A stretch of DNA of 64,000 nucleotides from Cryobacterium adonitolivorans. GTDB taxonomy: Bacteria > Actinomycetota > Actinomycetes > Actinomycetales > Microbacteriaceae. The position numbers and the translations under genes are program-made. The stretch's first letter is position 1, and every line of letters starts with the position of its first letter. Where the stretch lies: positions 1 to 64,000 of the forward strand of contig NZ_SOFL01000024.1 in assembly GCF_004402695.1 (NCBI RefSeq), written 5' to 3'. This document shows positions 31,305-40,646 of the stretch, piece by piece. The notes under the pieces are model-generated. The model was given only the letters and a program-made list of their open reading frames with translations. It did not search any database and had not been told where the DNA came from.

Positions 31305-31994
31305 CTAGCGTGAAAGGCTGGCGCGCTTTTCTTTAACACTGGTGGCGTACACGTCGACGTACTCCTGCGTGCTGAGGCGGCGCAGCTCGTACATCAGCTC
31401 GTCCGTCACGGAGCGCAACACGAATCTGTCGCCCTCCATTCCCTCGAACCGGCTGAAGTCCAGCGGCTCCCCGATGACGATGCCGATTCGGCGCACCTTG
31501 GGGATGCGGGTGCCGGTGGGCATGGCCTTCTCCGTGTCGATCATGGCCACGGGAACGACGGGTACGCCGGCTTCCAGCACCATGCGGGCCACGCCCGTGC
31601 GGCCCCGGTACATGCGGGCGTCCGGGCTGCGGGTGCCCTCGGGATAGATGCCGAGGGCCCCCCCGCCGTTCAGCACGGCGAGGCCGGTGTTCAGGGAGTC
31701 CTCCGACGCCTTGCCGCCCGAGCGGTCGATGGGCAGCTGGCCGGTGGCCTTGAAGAACTGCCGGGTCGCCCAGCCCTTGAGGCCGGTGCCGGTGAAGTAC
31801 TCGCTTTTGGCGAGGAACACCACCCGGCGCGGCACGACCAGCGGCAGGAACACCGAGTCGATGAATGACAGGTGGTTGCTCGCCAGGACGACGCCGCCCT
31901 CCTTGGGAATGTTGTCGAGCCCGATCACCCAGGGCCGGAAGAGGCCGAGCAGGAGAGGGCCGGCCACAATATTCTTCATGAACCAGTAGAACAT
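31305..31994 (-). CDS. 1-acyl-sn-glycerol-3-phosphate acyltransferase family
   Basis: PlsC-type acyltransferase making phosphatidic acid or a related lipid (229 aa). The HX4D motif is SNHLSFIDS (about residues 40-48) and the substrate motif is YPEGTRS. An N-terminal hydrophobic segment may attach it to the membrane. It lies 94 bp past the DAHP synthase start on the same strand; Rv2182c is in the equivalent place in Mycobacterium. Substrate specificity is not determinable by eye. Confidence 0.92.
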   Translation of the reverse strand: MFYWFMKNIVAGPLLLGLFRPWVIGLDNIPKEGGVVLASNHLSFIDSVFLPLVVPRRVVFLAKSEYFTGTGLKGWATRQFFKATGQLPIDRSGGKASEDSLNTGLAVLNGGGALGIYPEGTRSPDARMYRGRTGVARMVLEAGVPVVPVAMIDTEKAMPTGTRIPKVRRIGIVIGEPLDFSRFEGMEGDRFVLRSVTDELMYELRRLSTQEYVDVYATSVKEKRASLSR

Positions 31995-32060
31995 CGGTGT
32001 CCTTAAGTGAGCGGATGCCGGCCGGCGGGGGGCAGCGCTGTCGTACGCAGCACAGCCAGC

Positions 32061-33008
32061 CTACTCACCGGTGACGTGTCGGCGGGCGAGGTCGGCGGCG
32101 CCGACGACCCCGGCGTCGTTGACGAGTTCCGCGATCGCGAACTCGGCCTCCGGGTGGTACCCGCGGGCGGGCAGGTTGGCGAGGTAGGCGGTGCGGATCG
32201 GCTCCAGGAGCTGTTCGCCGGCCGCGGCGACGCCGCCGCCGAACACGAACACCTGCGGGTCGAGAACCGCGGCAAGGCTCGCGCAGGCCTGGCCGAGCGA
32301 GGCGCCCAACTGGCGCAGCGCAGCGAGGGCGCCGGGGTCGCCGTCCTGGATCAGCCGGCCGATGTCCTTGCCGGTGAGCTTGCCGCGCTTGGAGCGAGCG
32401 GCCGCCAGGCCCAGGCCGATGCCACCGGCGTCCGCGAACTCGTTGGCGATGCGGGCCAGTGCCCGCCCCGAGCCGTACTGTTCGATGCAGCCATACGCGC
32501 CGCAGCCGCAGGGCAGGCCGTCGGGCACGACACGCATGTGCCCCAGCTCGGCGCCCACGCCGAAGCCGCCGCGGAACAGGCGGTCGTTGGACACGATGGC
32601 GCCGCCGACACCGGTGCCGATGGTGAGGGTGACCATGTCGCTGTACAGGCGGCCGGCGCCGAAGCAGAATTCGGCCCATCCGGCGGCATTGGCGTCGTTC
32701 TCGACAATGATCGGCAGCGACAGGCGCGACTCGAGCTTCTCGCGCAGTGGTTCGTTGCGCCAGTTGATGTTGGGGGCGTAGTACACGGTCGACTGGGCGG
32801 CGTCGATGAACCCGGCGGCGGCGACGCCGGCGGCGATGACCTCGTGGCCCGCGGAGAGGTCTTTGATCATCTCCACGACGGCGTCTTCGATCTGACGCGG
32901 GTCCGCGGCGTCGGTCGGTCGACGATCCGACGCGATTATGGTTCCGAATTCGTCGACGAGGGCACCGGCGATCTTGGTCCCGCCGATGTCAATCCCAATG
33001 GCGTGCAC
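32061..33008 (-). CDS. glk: ROK-family glucokinase
   Basis: Phosphorylates glucose (ROK fold, 315 aa from GTG 33008). The N-terminal phosphate loop is AIGIDIGGTKIAGALV, the catalytic region IVENDANAAGWAE, GTGVGGAIV, and the zinc-binding ROK signature GLPCGCGAYGCIEQYGSG with three Cys. The GTG has AAAGG eight nt upstream; an earlier GTG at 33017 is possible. There is no N-terminal helix-turn-helix, so it is an enzyme rather than a ROK repressor. Confidence 0.93.
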   Translation of the reverse strand: MHAIGIDIGGTKIAGALVDEFGTIIASDRRPTDAADPRQIEDAVVEMIKDLSAGHEVIAAGVAAAGFIDAAQSTVYYAPNINWRNEPLREKLESRLSLPIIVENDANAAGWAEFCFGAGRLYSDMVTLTIGTGVGGAIVSNDRLFRGGFGVGAELGHMRVVPDGLPCGCGAYGCIEQYGSGRALARIANEFADAGGIGLGLAAARSKRGKLTGKDIGRLIQDGDPGALAALRQLGASLGQACASLAAVLDPQVFVFGGGVAAAGEQLLEPIRTAYLANLPARGYHPEAEFAIAELVNDAGVVGAADLARRHVTGE

Positions 33009-33211
33009 GACTGACACCTTTCGTTGGTGGAGCAAGAGTGAGTTCTTCAGGTCGGCTCAAAAACGGCACGGGGCACGCAGCAACCTGATCGACCACTCAA
33101 GGCACCCCCTAGAGTGTAGTAAATCAGCACGCCGCCGGGAGAATCGCAGATTCAGGTCGAATCAGCGGATAGAGTGGTCGCACTTACCCGCCCGGTGCCA
33201 AAGGAGCTACC
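33009..33211. other. Divergent promoter region, glucokinase and acyl-CoA ligase
   Basis: 203 bp with no gene. It holds -10-like TAGAGT at 33170-33175 for the plus strand and TACACT at 33118-33113 for the minus strand, neither with a good -35. The ligase ribosome site AAGGAG lies just before 33212. Confidence 0.35.
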
Positions 33212-35056
33212 GTGAAACAGTTCGATGAGCCCGCCGTCGTCCCCGCCGACCCGAACGCGAACGTCACCGACCTGTTGGTCGACCGTCTCGCTCAGACTCC
33301 ACAGCTGGTGCTGTTCTCACGGCCGGACAACGGCGCCTGGCTTCCGGTCACCACCGCCGAGTTCCACGCGGAGGTCATCGCCCTGGCCAAGGGCTTCGTC
33401 GCCGCCGGCGTGCAGCCCGGCGACAAGATCGGCCTGACCTGCAAGACCCGCTACGAGTGGACGCTGATCGACTTCGCCGTCTGGTTCGCCGGCGCAGTGC
33501 TCGTGCCGGTCTACGAGACGAGTTCGCCCAGCCAGGTGCAGTGGATCCTCAGCGACTCCGGAGCGACCGCGTTGATCGTGGAAACCGCAGACCACTTCGC
33601 CCGCTTCGACGAGGTCCACCCCGACCTGCCCGATGTCGAGACGGTCTGGCAGATCGACCTGGGCGACCTGGACAAGCTCGCCGCCCGTGGCGTCGACGTT
33701 CCGGATGCCGAGATCGAGCGTCGCCGCCGCCTGGCCGTCGGCTCAGACATGGCCACCCTGATCTACACCTCAGGCTCCACCGGGCGGCCCAAGGGCTGCG
33801 TGCTCAGCCACTCCAACTTCGTCGAGACCAGCCGCAACGCCGGGATCGCCCTCAAGCCTGTTCTCACCGACGAGAAAGGCGCATCCACCCTGTTGTTCAT
33901 CACGACGGCGCACGTGTTCGCTCGCTTCATCGCGGTGCTCTGCGTGCACGGCGGAGTTCGGGTGGGACACCAGCCGGACACCCGTCAGCTGCTCCCGTCG
34001 CTGGGCAGTTTCAAGCCGACCTTCCTGCTCGCGGTCCCCCGGGTCTTCGAGAAGGTCTACAACTCTGCCGAGCAGAAGGCCGAGGCCGGTGGCAAGGGCA
34101 AGATCTTCGAGGCCGCCTCAGAGGTCGCCGTCGCGCATTCCAAGCTGATCGAGGCCGGCGAGCGGATTCCGGTGGGCATGAAGGTCAAGTTCGCCCTGTT
34201 CGACAGGCTCGTCTACAGCAAGCTGCGCGCCGCGATGGGCGGCAACGTCAAGTTCGCCGTCTCCGGCTCCGCCCCGCTCGGCGCGCACCTGGGCCATTTC
34301 TTCCACAGCCTGGGCATCGTGATCCTCGAGGGCTACGGCCTGACCGAGACCACGGCTCCCGCGACGGTGAACCTGGCCACCAAGGCCAAGATCGGCAGTG
34401 TCGGCCCGGCGCTGCCCGGCGTCTCGGTGCGGGTGATGGACGACGGTGAGATCGAGGTGAAGGGTGTCAACGTCTTCACCGAGTACTGGAAGAACCCCGA
34501 GGCCACCGCCGCCGCCTTCGACGACGGCTGGCTGAAGACCGGTGACATCGGTGCCCTCGACAACGACGGGTTCCTCTCGATCACCGGGCGCAAGAAGGAG
34601 ATCATCGTGACCGCCGGCGGCAAGAACGTCGCGCCGGCGGCCCTCGAAGACCCGATCCGGTCCAACCCGCTGGTCGGCCAGGTTGTCGTGGTCGGTGACA
34701 AGAAGCCGTTCATCGCCGCGCTGGTCACCCTCGACCCCGAGATGCTGCCGGTCTGGCTGAACAACAACCACGAGGACGCCGGGATGTCCCTCATCGACGC
34801 GTCGGTGCACCCCAAGGTCCTTGCCGAGGTGCAGCGGGCTATCGACCACGCCAACGAGACGGTGTCCAGGGCGGAATCCATCCGCAAGTTCGTGGTGCTG
34901 CCGATCGAGCTCACCGAGGCCGCCGGCTACCTCACCCCGAAGATGAGCATCAAGCGCGACGTGATCCTCCGGGACTTCGCGGCCGAGATCCAGAACCTCT
35001 ACGGGGCCAATCCGATGACGGCGGCCGTGCCGGTACGGGAGACCGCGCGGGACTAG
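33212..35056 (+). CDS. Long-chain acyl-CoA ligase (FadD15-like)
   Basis: AMP-forming ligase that activates fatty acids to acyl-CoA (614 aa). ATP motif LIYTSGSTGRPKGCVLSHSN, then EGYGLTETTAP and GWLKTGDIGALDNDGFLSITGRKKEIIVTAGGKNVAP. The C-terminal catalytic Lys region is AGYLTPKMSIKRDVI. GTG start with AAGGAG. The position near the PknL block matches fadD15 (Rv2187). Its stop codon lies in the first unit of a 16-bp tandem array. Confidence 0.94.
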   Translation: MKQFDEPAVVPADPNANVTDLLVDRLAQTPQLVLFSRPDNGAWLPVTTAEFHAEVIALAKGFVAAGVQPGDKIGLTCKTRYEWTLIDFAVWFAGAVLVPVYETSSPSQVQWILSDSGATALIVETADHFARFDEVHPDLPDVETVWQIDLGDLDKLAARGVDVPDAEIERRRRLAVGSDMATLIYTSGSTGRPKGCVLSHSNFVETSRNAGIALKPVLTDEKGASTLLFITTAHVFARFIAVLCVHGGVRVGHQPDTRQLLPSLGSFKPTFLLAVPRVFEKVYNSAEQKAEAGGKGKIFEAASEVAVAHSKLIEAGERIPVGMKVKFALFDRLVYSKLRAAMGGNVKFAVSGSAPLGAHLGHFFHSLGIVILEGYGLTETTAPATVNLATKAKIGSVGPALPGVSVRVMDDGEIEVKGVNVFTEYWKNPEATAAAFDDGWLKTGDIGALDNDGFLSITGRKKEIIVTAGGKNVAPAALEDPIRSNPLVGQVVVVGDKKPFIAALVTLDPEMLPVWLNNNHEDAGMSLIDASVHPKVLAEVQRAIDHANETVSRAESIRKFVVLPIELTEAAGYLTPKMSIKRDVILRDFAAEIQNLYGANPMTAAVPVRETARD

Positions 35057-35116
35057 GACCGCGCAGGACTAGGACCGCGCAGGACTAGGACCGCGCAGGA
35101 CTTGGAACGCGCACAG
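35041..35116 (+). repeat. Four and a half 16-bp tandem repeats over the acyl-CoA ligase stop
   Basis: Units start at 35041, 35057, 35073, 35089 (and partly 35105), of type GACCGCGCAGGACTAG. The first unit ends with the gene's TAG (35054-35056). Units 2 and 3 repeat TAG at offsets of 16 and 32, so TAG occurs in all three frames; unit 4 has TTG. It lies in a convergent gap facing def. Confidence 0.95.
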
Positions 35117-35119
35117 ACG

Positions 35120-35153
35120 AACGAGCTGCCCGGCACCAGCGGGGCAGCTCGTT
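35120..35153. terminator. Bidirectional terminator between acyl-CoA ligase and def
   Basis: AACGAGCTGCCC (35120-35131) pairs perfectly over 12 bp with GGGCAGCTCGTT (35142-35153), with a 10-nt loop. CGTTTGT follows on the plus strand. It lies 14 nt before the def stop on the opposite strand, so it probably ends both transcripts. Confidence 0.75.
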
Positions 35154-35167
35154 CGTTTGTCCGCAGG

Positions 35168-35659
35168 CTAGAACCAGTCGGACTCGCGTACTTCCTTCAT
35201 CGCCGCCCGGCGGCTCTCCTTGTCGAGCCGGTCCAGGTAGAGCAGCCCGTCGAGGTGATCGGTCTCGTGCTGTAGCGCCTGGGCCATCAGCCCCTCACCG
35301 GAGACCGCGACGGGGTTGCCGTCCAGGTCGATTCCGGTGACCCTGGCGAACGGATAGCGCTTTGTCGGGTACCACAGGCCGGGTACCGACAGGCAGCCCT
35401 CGTCGACCAGTTCCGGCTCCCCCGCCAGCTCGACCAGAACCGGGTTGAGGATGTAACCGATGTCCCCGTCGATGTTGTAACTGAAGGCGCGCAGGTTCAC
35501 GCCGATCTGAGCGGCGGCCACGCCGGCCCGGCCCGGCAGCTTCACGCTGTCCACGAGGTCGTCGACGAGGCTGCGCACCCGGGCGTCGATGGGCCCGATC
35601 GGCTCTGAGCGGGTCTTGAGGACGGGATCGCCCAGCAGGCGGATCTGGCGTTCGGGCAC
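35168..35659 (-). CDS. def: Peptide deformylase
   Basis: Removes the formyl group from nascent N-terminal Met (163 aa, GTG start). All three metal/active-site motifs are visible: [18 protein letters not shown] (metal Cys) and QHETDHLDG (HExxH). Normal length. It sits 54 nt downstream of the MinD-like gene on the same strand and converges with the acyl-CoA ligase gene. Confidence 0.96.
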   Translation of the reverse strand: MPERQIRLLGDPVLKTRSEPIGPIDARVRSLVDDLVDSVKLPGRAGVAAAQIGVNLRAFSYNIDGDIGYILNPVLVELAGEPELVDEGCLSVPGLWYPTKRYPFARVTGIDLDGNPVAVSGEGLMAQALQHETDHLDGLLYLDRLDKESRRAAMKEVRESDWF

Positions 35660-35713
35660 GGGTGGCTCTCTTTAGGATGATACGGACGAAACGGATGCGG
35701 AGTGCGGAGGGCC

Positions 35714-37108
35714 TCAGGCGCGGCGCTCGGCCGGCAGCCCTTCGACGACGAGGGCCGCGAGGGTCCGCGCGGCCAGCCGGGTGATCGGCTTGAGGTCCTT
35801 GAAGGACACCACGCTGCCGGCCGCCAGCTGCGGGTCGTACGGGATCCGCACGATCTCGCGAACCCGGGACCGGAAGTGCGACTCGATCTCCTCGAGTTTG
35901 ACCAGGTTGGTGCCCTGGGTCGCCGTGTTGAGGGCGACGATGGCGTTGCGCACAAGCTCGCCGTAGCCGTTGGCCTCGAGCCAGGTCAGCGTTTCGGAGG
36001 CCAACCGCGCCTCGTCGACACTGCCGCCGGACACGATCACGATGGAATCGGCGCGCTGAAGGGTGGCCCGCATGACCGAGTGCACGATCCCGGTGCCGCA
36101 GTCGGTCAACACGATCGAGTAGAACCGCGCCGCGAGGTCGGCGACGACGTTGTAGTCGTTCTCGTCGAACGCCTCGGACAGGAGCGGGTCGGTGTCGCTC
36201 GCGAGGATGTCGAGCCGGGTTTCGTCCCTGGACACCAGCGCCGAGAAGTCGGTGAAGCCGCCGATGGAGGCCGCCTTGGTCACGACGTCGCGCACCGTCG
36301 ACCTGGTCTGCTTGGAGACCCGTTCACTCAGGGTGCCACGGTCGGGGTTGGCGTCGACGGCGATGATCCGGTCTTCCCTGGCATCGGCCATGGCCATACC
36401 GAGCAGCGCGGTGACGGTGGTCTTGCCGACGCCGCCCTTGCGGGTGAGGATCGGGACGAACCTGGCCCCGCCTTCGAACTGTTTGCGGATGCGTTCGTCC
36501 ATGGCCTGGTGCGCTCGCACGGCGGCCGAGTCGCCCAGGTTGACGACGTGGAAGGTGGCGGTGTAGACGAAGCGGTTCCAGCCGCCGTTCGGCGCGCGCC
36601 TCGTCTTGCGGTTGATCTCGAGCAGACGGTCGGAGGTGAGCATCGACGCGGATTCCGGGGCGACGGCATCAGAGCGGGTGCGGGCACGCCGGCTGGCGGT
36701 GGCGGCGCTCGTGGGACCGGTGCTGCGCGAAAGCGCCGCCGCGGCGGTGCCGCTCGCGCCGAGCGGAGCCGCGGTTTCGCGCGCCGGTTGCGGGGTGACG
36801 ATCTCGATGGTGTGCGTGCCGGGGTGGGCGCCCGTGGCCGCCCGGTCGGCCGGCCGGGTGCCGTCCGGCGTTGAGCCCGCCGCGACCGCGGACCTGGGCA
36901 GGCCGGCACCGCCGAGCGAGACGAAGCTCTCCGGCAGTGCGGCGGCCAGGTTGTCGAAGGTGTGCGGTGGGAGTTCGCTGTGGTACTCGTCGCCCGGTCG
37001 CACCCTGGCGGCCGAGGGCACCGGCGTCCCGGCCCCTTCCGGGGCCGGGTTCAGCTGGCCGTCACCCTCGTCGCGCGGTTGGGCATCGTCTGTCCGTCGA
37101 TCTGTCAC
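35714..37108 (-). CDS. EspI/MinD-like P-loop ATPase with long disordered N-terminus
   Basis: 464 aa. Residues 1 to about 165 are low-complexity Pro/Ala/Thr/Arg. A conserved block (MLTSDRLLEINRKTRRAPNGGWNRFVYTATFH) then leads to the ATPase: deviant Walker A LTRKGGVGKTTVTALLGMAMAD, VDANPDRGTLSERV and LTDCGTGIVH. This layout resembles EspI-type ATPases of mycobacterial type VII secretion loci rather than MinD, yet no ESX gene lies nearby. It may act in secretion, or in positioning. It lies between pyc and def on the minus strand. Confidence 0.8.
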   Translation of the reverse strand: MTDRRTDDAQPRDEGDGQLNPAPEGAGTPVPSAARVRPGDEYHSELPPHTFDNLAAALPESFVSLGGAGLPRSAVAAGSTPDGTRPADRAATGAHPGTHTIEIVTPQPARETAAPLGASGTAAAALSRSTGPTSAATASRRARTRSDAVAPESASMLTSDRLLEINRKTRRAPNGGWNRFVYTATFHVVNLGDSAAVRAHQAMDERIRKQFEGGARFVPILTRKGGVGKTTVTALLGMAMADAREDRIIAVDANPDRGTLSERVSKQTRSTVRDVVTKAASIGGFTDFSALVSRDETRLDILASDTDPLLSEAFDENDYNVVADLAARFYSIVLTDCGTGIVHSVMRATLQRADSIVIVSGGSVDEARLASETLTWLEANGYGELVRNAIVALNTATQGTNLVKLEEIESHFRSRVREIVRIPYDPQLAAGSVVSFKDLKPITRLAARTLAALVVEGLPAERRA

Positions 37109-37164
37109 AGCAGACTCCTCGTTCTTTCGCGGGCCACGAATGGGGCCCCAAATCAGGCCTCAGC

Positions 37165-40100
37165 CTAGCGTGGCCGCACCACTACGAGCAGGTCGCCCGC
37201 GTCCACCTGCTGGGTGGCGGGGATCGCGACCCGTTCGACGACGCCGGCGATGGGTGAGGTGATGGCCGCTTCCATCTTCATGGCCTCGATCGAGGCGACG
37301 CTCTGGCCGGCCACCACGTGGTCGCCGTCGGCGACCTGCAGGGTGACCACGCCGGAGAACGGCGCGGCGACCTGGCCGGGCTGGTTGGCGTCGGCCTTCT
37401 CGGCCGCCTTGGTGACCACGGCGATGCTGCGGTCACGCACGAAGACCGGCCGCAGCTGTCCGTTGAGGATGGTCATGACGGTGCGCATGCCCTTGTCGTC
37501 GGCCTCGCCGATCGCTTCGAGCCCGACGTAGAGTCGCACGCCCTTGTCGATCTCGACCGAGTGCTCGGTTCCCTGGCGCAGGCCGTAGAGGTAGTCGACG
37601 GTGTCGACCACTGACAGGTCGCCGAAGAGTTCCCGGATCTGCTGGAAGTGCCGGTTGGGGGCGGGGAAGAGCAGCTGGTTGAGCATGGCGCGCCGAGTGG
37701 GGCTGTCGGCGTCGAGGGCGCCTCTCTCCTCGTCGGTCAGCTCGGTCGTGCTCACCCGGATGCTGCGGCCCTCGAGCACCTTGCTGCGGAAGGGTTCAGG
37801 CCAGCCGCCGGGCAGGTCGCCCAGTTCGCCGGCCATGAATCCCACGACCGAGTCCGGCACGTCGTACTTGGCCGGGTTGGCCTCGAAGTCCGCCGGGTCG
37901 GCGTTGACGGCCGCCAGGTAGAGCGCGAGGTCACCGACGACCTTGGACGACGGTGTGACCTTGGGCACGCGGCCCAGGATGCGGTTCGCTGCCGCGTACA
38001 TGTCTTCGATGAGCTCGAAGTCGTCGGCCAGGCCCAGCGCGACGGCCTGGGTGCGCAGGTTGGAGAGCTGCCCGCCCGGGATCTCGTGCTTGTAGACCCG
38101 TCCGGTGGGAGCGCGGAGGCCGGATTCGAAGGGGTGGTAGACCCGGCGCACGTCTTCCCAGTACGGCTCGAGGTCGCAAACGTTCTGCAGGGAGATGCCG
38201 GTGTCCCGCTCTGTGTGAGCGAGCGCGGCCACGAGGGAGGACGCCGACGGCTGGCTGGTGGTGCCGCCCATCGGGGCGCTGGCCACGTCGACGGCGTCCG
38301 CGCCGGCCCTGGAGGCCGCCAGGAGCGTGGCGAGCTGGCCGCCGGGGGTGTCGTGCGTGTGCACGTGCACCGGCAGGTCGAAACGCTCACGGAACGCGGT
38401 GACGAGCTTCTCGGCCGCGGCGGGCCGCAGCAGGCCGGCCATGTCCTTGATGGCGAGGATGTGCGCGCCGGAGGCCACGATCTGGTCGGCGAGCCGCAGG
38501 TAGTAGTCGAGCGTGTAGAGGCCTTCTGCGGGGTCGAGCAGGTCGCCGGTGTAGCAGAGCGCCACCTCGGCGACGCTGTTGCCGGTGTTCAGCACGGCGT
38601 CGATGGCCGGGCGCATCTGGTTGACGTCGTTGAGGGCGTCGAAGATGCGGAAGATGTCGACACCGGAATCGCTGGCTTCGCGGACGAAGGCATCCGTCAC
38701 CTCGGTGGGGTACGGGGTGTAGCCCACGGTGTTGCGGCCGCGCAGCAGCATCTGGATGTTGATGTTGGGCAGGGCCTCGCGCAGGGCGCCGAGGCGATCC
38801 CACGGGTCTTCGCCGAGGAAACGCAACGCGACATCGTAGGTGGCGCCTCCCCAGGCCTCGACCGAGAGCAGTTCGGGGGTGAGCCTGGCCACGTACGGGG
38901 CCACGGCCACGAGGTCCTTGGTGCGCACCCGGGTGGCCAGCAGCGACTGGTGGGCGTCACGGAAGGTCGTGTCGGTGACGGCAAGCGCGGTCTGGGCGCG
39001 CAAGGCGCTCGCGAAGCCGACCGGGCCGAGCAGCTGCAGCTTCTGCCGCGAACCCTCCGGCGCCGGAACGGACAGGTCGAGCTTGGGCAGCTTCTCTGCA
39101 GGGTTCAGCAGTGTCAGGGGCACACCGTTGGGCTGGTTGACGGTGACGTCGGCCAGCCAGTTGAGGATCTTGGTGCCGCGGTCCTTCGAGGCCCGGCCGC
39201 GCAGCAGCTGCGGACGTTCGTCGATGAACGAGGTGCTCAGGTCGCCGTTGGCGAAGTCGGGGTCTTCGAGCACGGCCTGCAGGAACGCGATGTTCGTGGA
39301 GACGCCGCGGATGCGGAACTCGGCCAGGGCGCGCTTGGAGCGGGTGACCGCCGAGGCGTAGTCGCGGCCGCGGCAGGTGAGCTTGGCTAGCATCGAGTCG
39401 AAGTGCGGGCTGATCTGCGCGCCGGGGTTGATGGTTCCGCCGTCCAGGCGGATGCCGGCGCCTCCGGGTGAGCGGTAGGTCGTGATCTTGCCGGTGTCGG
39501 GGCGGAACCCCGCGGTGGGGTCCTCCGTGGTGATGCGGCATTGCAGGGCGAAGCCGCGCAGCTTGATCGAGTCCTGGCTCAGGCCGAGGTCGGCGAGGGT
39601 CTCCCCCGCGGCGATGCGGATCTGGGACTGCACGAGGTCGACGTCGGTGACCTCTTCGGTCACGGTGTGCTCAACCTGGATGCGCGGGTTCATCTCGATG
39701 AACACGTGCTGGCCGGCGCGTTCGCCGACGGTGTCGAGCAGGAATTCGACGGTGCCGGCGTTGACGTAACCGATCGACCTGGCGAAAGCCACGGCGTCGG
39801 CGTGCAGGCGCTGGCGGATTTCCTCCGGCAGGTTGGGGGCCGGGGCGATCTCGATGACCTTCTGGTGGCGGCGCTGCACTGAGCAGTCCCGCTCGAAGAG
39901 GTGCACGGTCTCGCCGGTGGCATCCGCGAGGATCTGCACCTCGATGTGGCGGGGCCGCAGCACCGCCTGCTCGAGGAACATGGTGGGGTCACCGAAGGCG
40001 CTGTTGGCCTCGCGCATGGCCTCTTCGAGGGAGCCGCGCAGGTCGGCCATGGTGGCGACCCGGCGCATGCCGCGTCCGCCGCCGCCGGCGACGGCCTTGG

Positions 40101-40569
40101 CGAAGATCGGGAAGCCGATCTCTTCGGCGGCAGCGATGAGTTCCTCGACGTCGCGAGACGGTGCACTGGACTTGAGGACGGGCACGCCGGCAGCGATGGC
40201 GTGTTCCTTGGCGGTGACCTTGTTGCCGGCCATCTCGAGCACGTGCGAGCCCGGCCCGATGAACGTGATGCCGGCGACCTTGGCCGCTTCGGCGAGCTCG
40301 GGGTTCTCGGAGAGGAATCCGTAGCCGGGGTAGATGGCGTCTGCGCCGCTCTCCCTAGCCACCCGGATGATCTCGGACACATCGAGGTAGGCGCGGACCG
40401 GGTGACCCGGCTCGCCGATCTCGTAGGCCTCGTCGGCCTTCAGTCGGTGCAGCGAATTGCGGTCCTCGAACGGGAAGACGGCGACGGTTTTCGCGCCCAG
40501 TTCATAGGCGGCGCGGAACGCGCGGATTGCTATCTCTCCACGGTTGGCGACGAGGATTTTGGTGAACAT
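37165..40569 (-). CDS. pyc: Pyruvate carboxylase
   Basis: Biotin enzyme making oxaloacetate from pyruvate (1134 aa from ATG 40569, with GAAAGG upstream). Biotin carboxylase domain at about 1-460 (MFTKILVANRGEIAIRAFRAA, then KAVAGGGGRGMRR and FIEMNPRIQVEHTVTEEV). The carboxyltransferase domain includes VTDTTFRDAHQSLLATRVRT and VHTHDTPGGQLAT. The C-terminal biotinyl domain has IEAMKMEA with the biotinylated Lys. Anaplerotic. It is divergent from the ParA gene. Confidence 0.97.
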   Translation of the reverse strand: MFTKILVANRGEIAIRAFRAAYELGAKTVAVFPFEDRNSLHRLKADEAYEIGEPGHPVRAYLDVSEIIRVARESGADAIYPGYGFLSENPELAEAAKVAGITFIGPGSHVLEMAGNKVTAKEHAIAAGVPVLKSSAPSRDVEELIAAAEEIGFPIFAKAVAGGGGRGMRRVATMADLRGSLEEAMREANSAFGDPTMFLEQAVLRPRHIEVQILADATGETVHLFERDCSVQRRHQKVIEIAPAPNLPEEIRQRLHADAVAFARSIGYVNAGTVEFLLDTVGERAGQHVFIEMNPRIQVEHTVTEEVTDVDLVQSQIRIAAGETLADLGLSQDSIKLRGFALQCRITTEDPTAGFRPDTGKITTYRSPGGAGIRLDGGTINPGAQISPHFDSMLAKLTCRGRDYASAVTRSKRALAEFRIRGVSTNIAFLQAVLEDPDFANGDLSTSFIDERPQLLRGRASKDRGTKILNWLADVTVNQPNGVPLTLLNPAEKLPKLDLSVPAPEGSRQKLQLLGPVGFASALRAQTALAVTDTTFRDAHQSLLATRVRTKDLVAVAPYVARLTPELLSVEAWGGATYDVALRFLGEDPWDRLGALREALPNINIQMLLRGRNTVGYTPYPTEVTDAFVREASDSGVDIFRIFDALNDVNQMRPAIDAVLNTGNSVAEVALCYTGDLLDPAEGLYTLDYYLRLADQIVASGAHILAIKDMAGLLRPAAAEKLVTAFRERFDLPVHVHTHDTPGGQLATLLAASRAGADAVDVASAPMGGTTSQPSASSLVAALAHTERDTGISLQNVCDLEPYWEDVRRVYHPFESGLRAPTGRVYKHEIPGGQLSNLRTQAVALGLADDFELIEDMYAAANRILGRVPKVTPSSKVVGDLALYLAAVNADPADFEANPAKYDVPDSVVGFMAGELGDLPGGWPEPFRSKVLEGRSIRVSTTELTDEERGALDADSPTRRAMLNQLLFPAPNRHFQQIRELFGDLSVVDTVDYLYGLRQGTEHSVEIDKGVRLYVGLEAIGEADDKGMRTVMTILNGQLRPVFVRDRSIAVVTKAAEKADANQPGQVAAPFSGVVTLQVADGDHVVAGQSVASIEAMKMEAAITSPIAGVVERVAIPATQQVDAGDLLVVVRPR

Positions 40570-40646
40570 AGAGACCTTTCGATCCGGGAGCGGCACACAG
40601 CTGACGGTTAGGTTCTCTAAGACTAGTGAAGGTAACGTATCTACTT

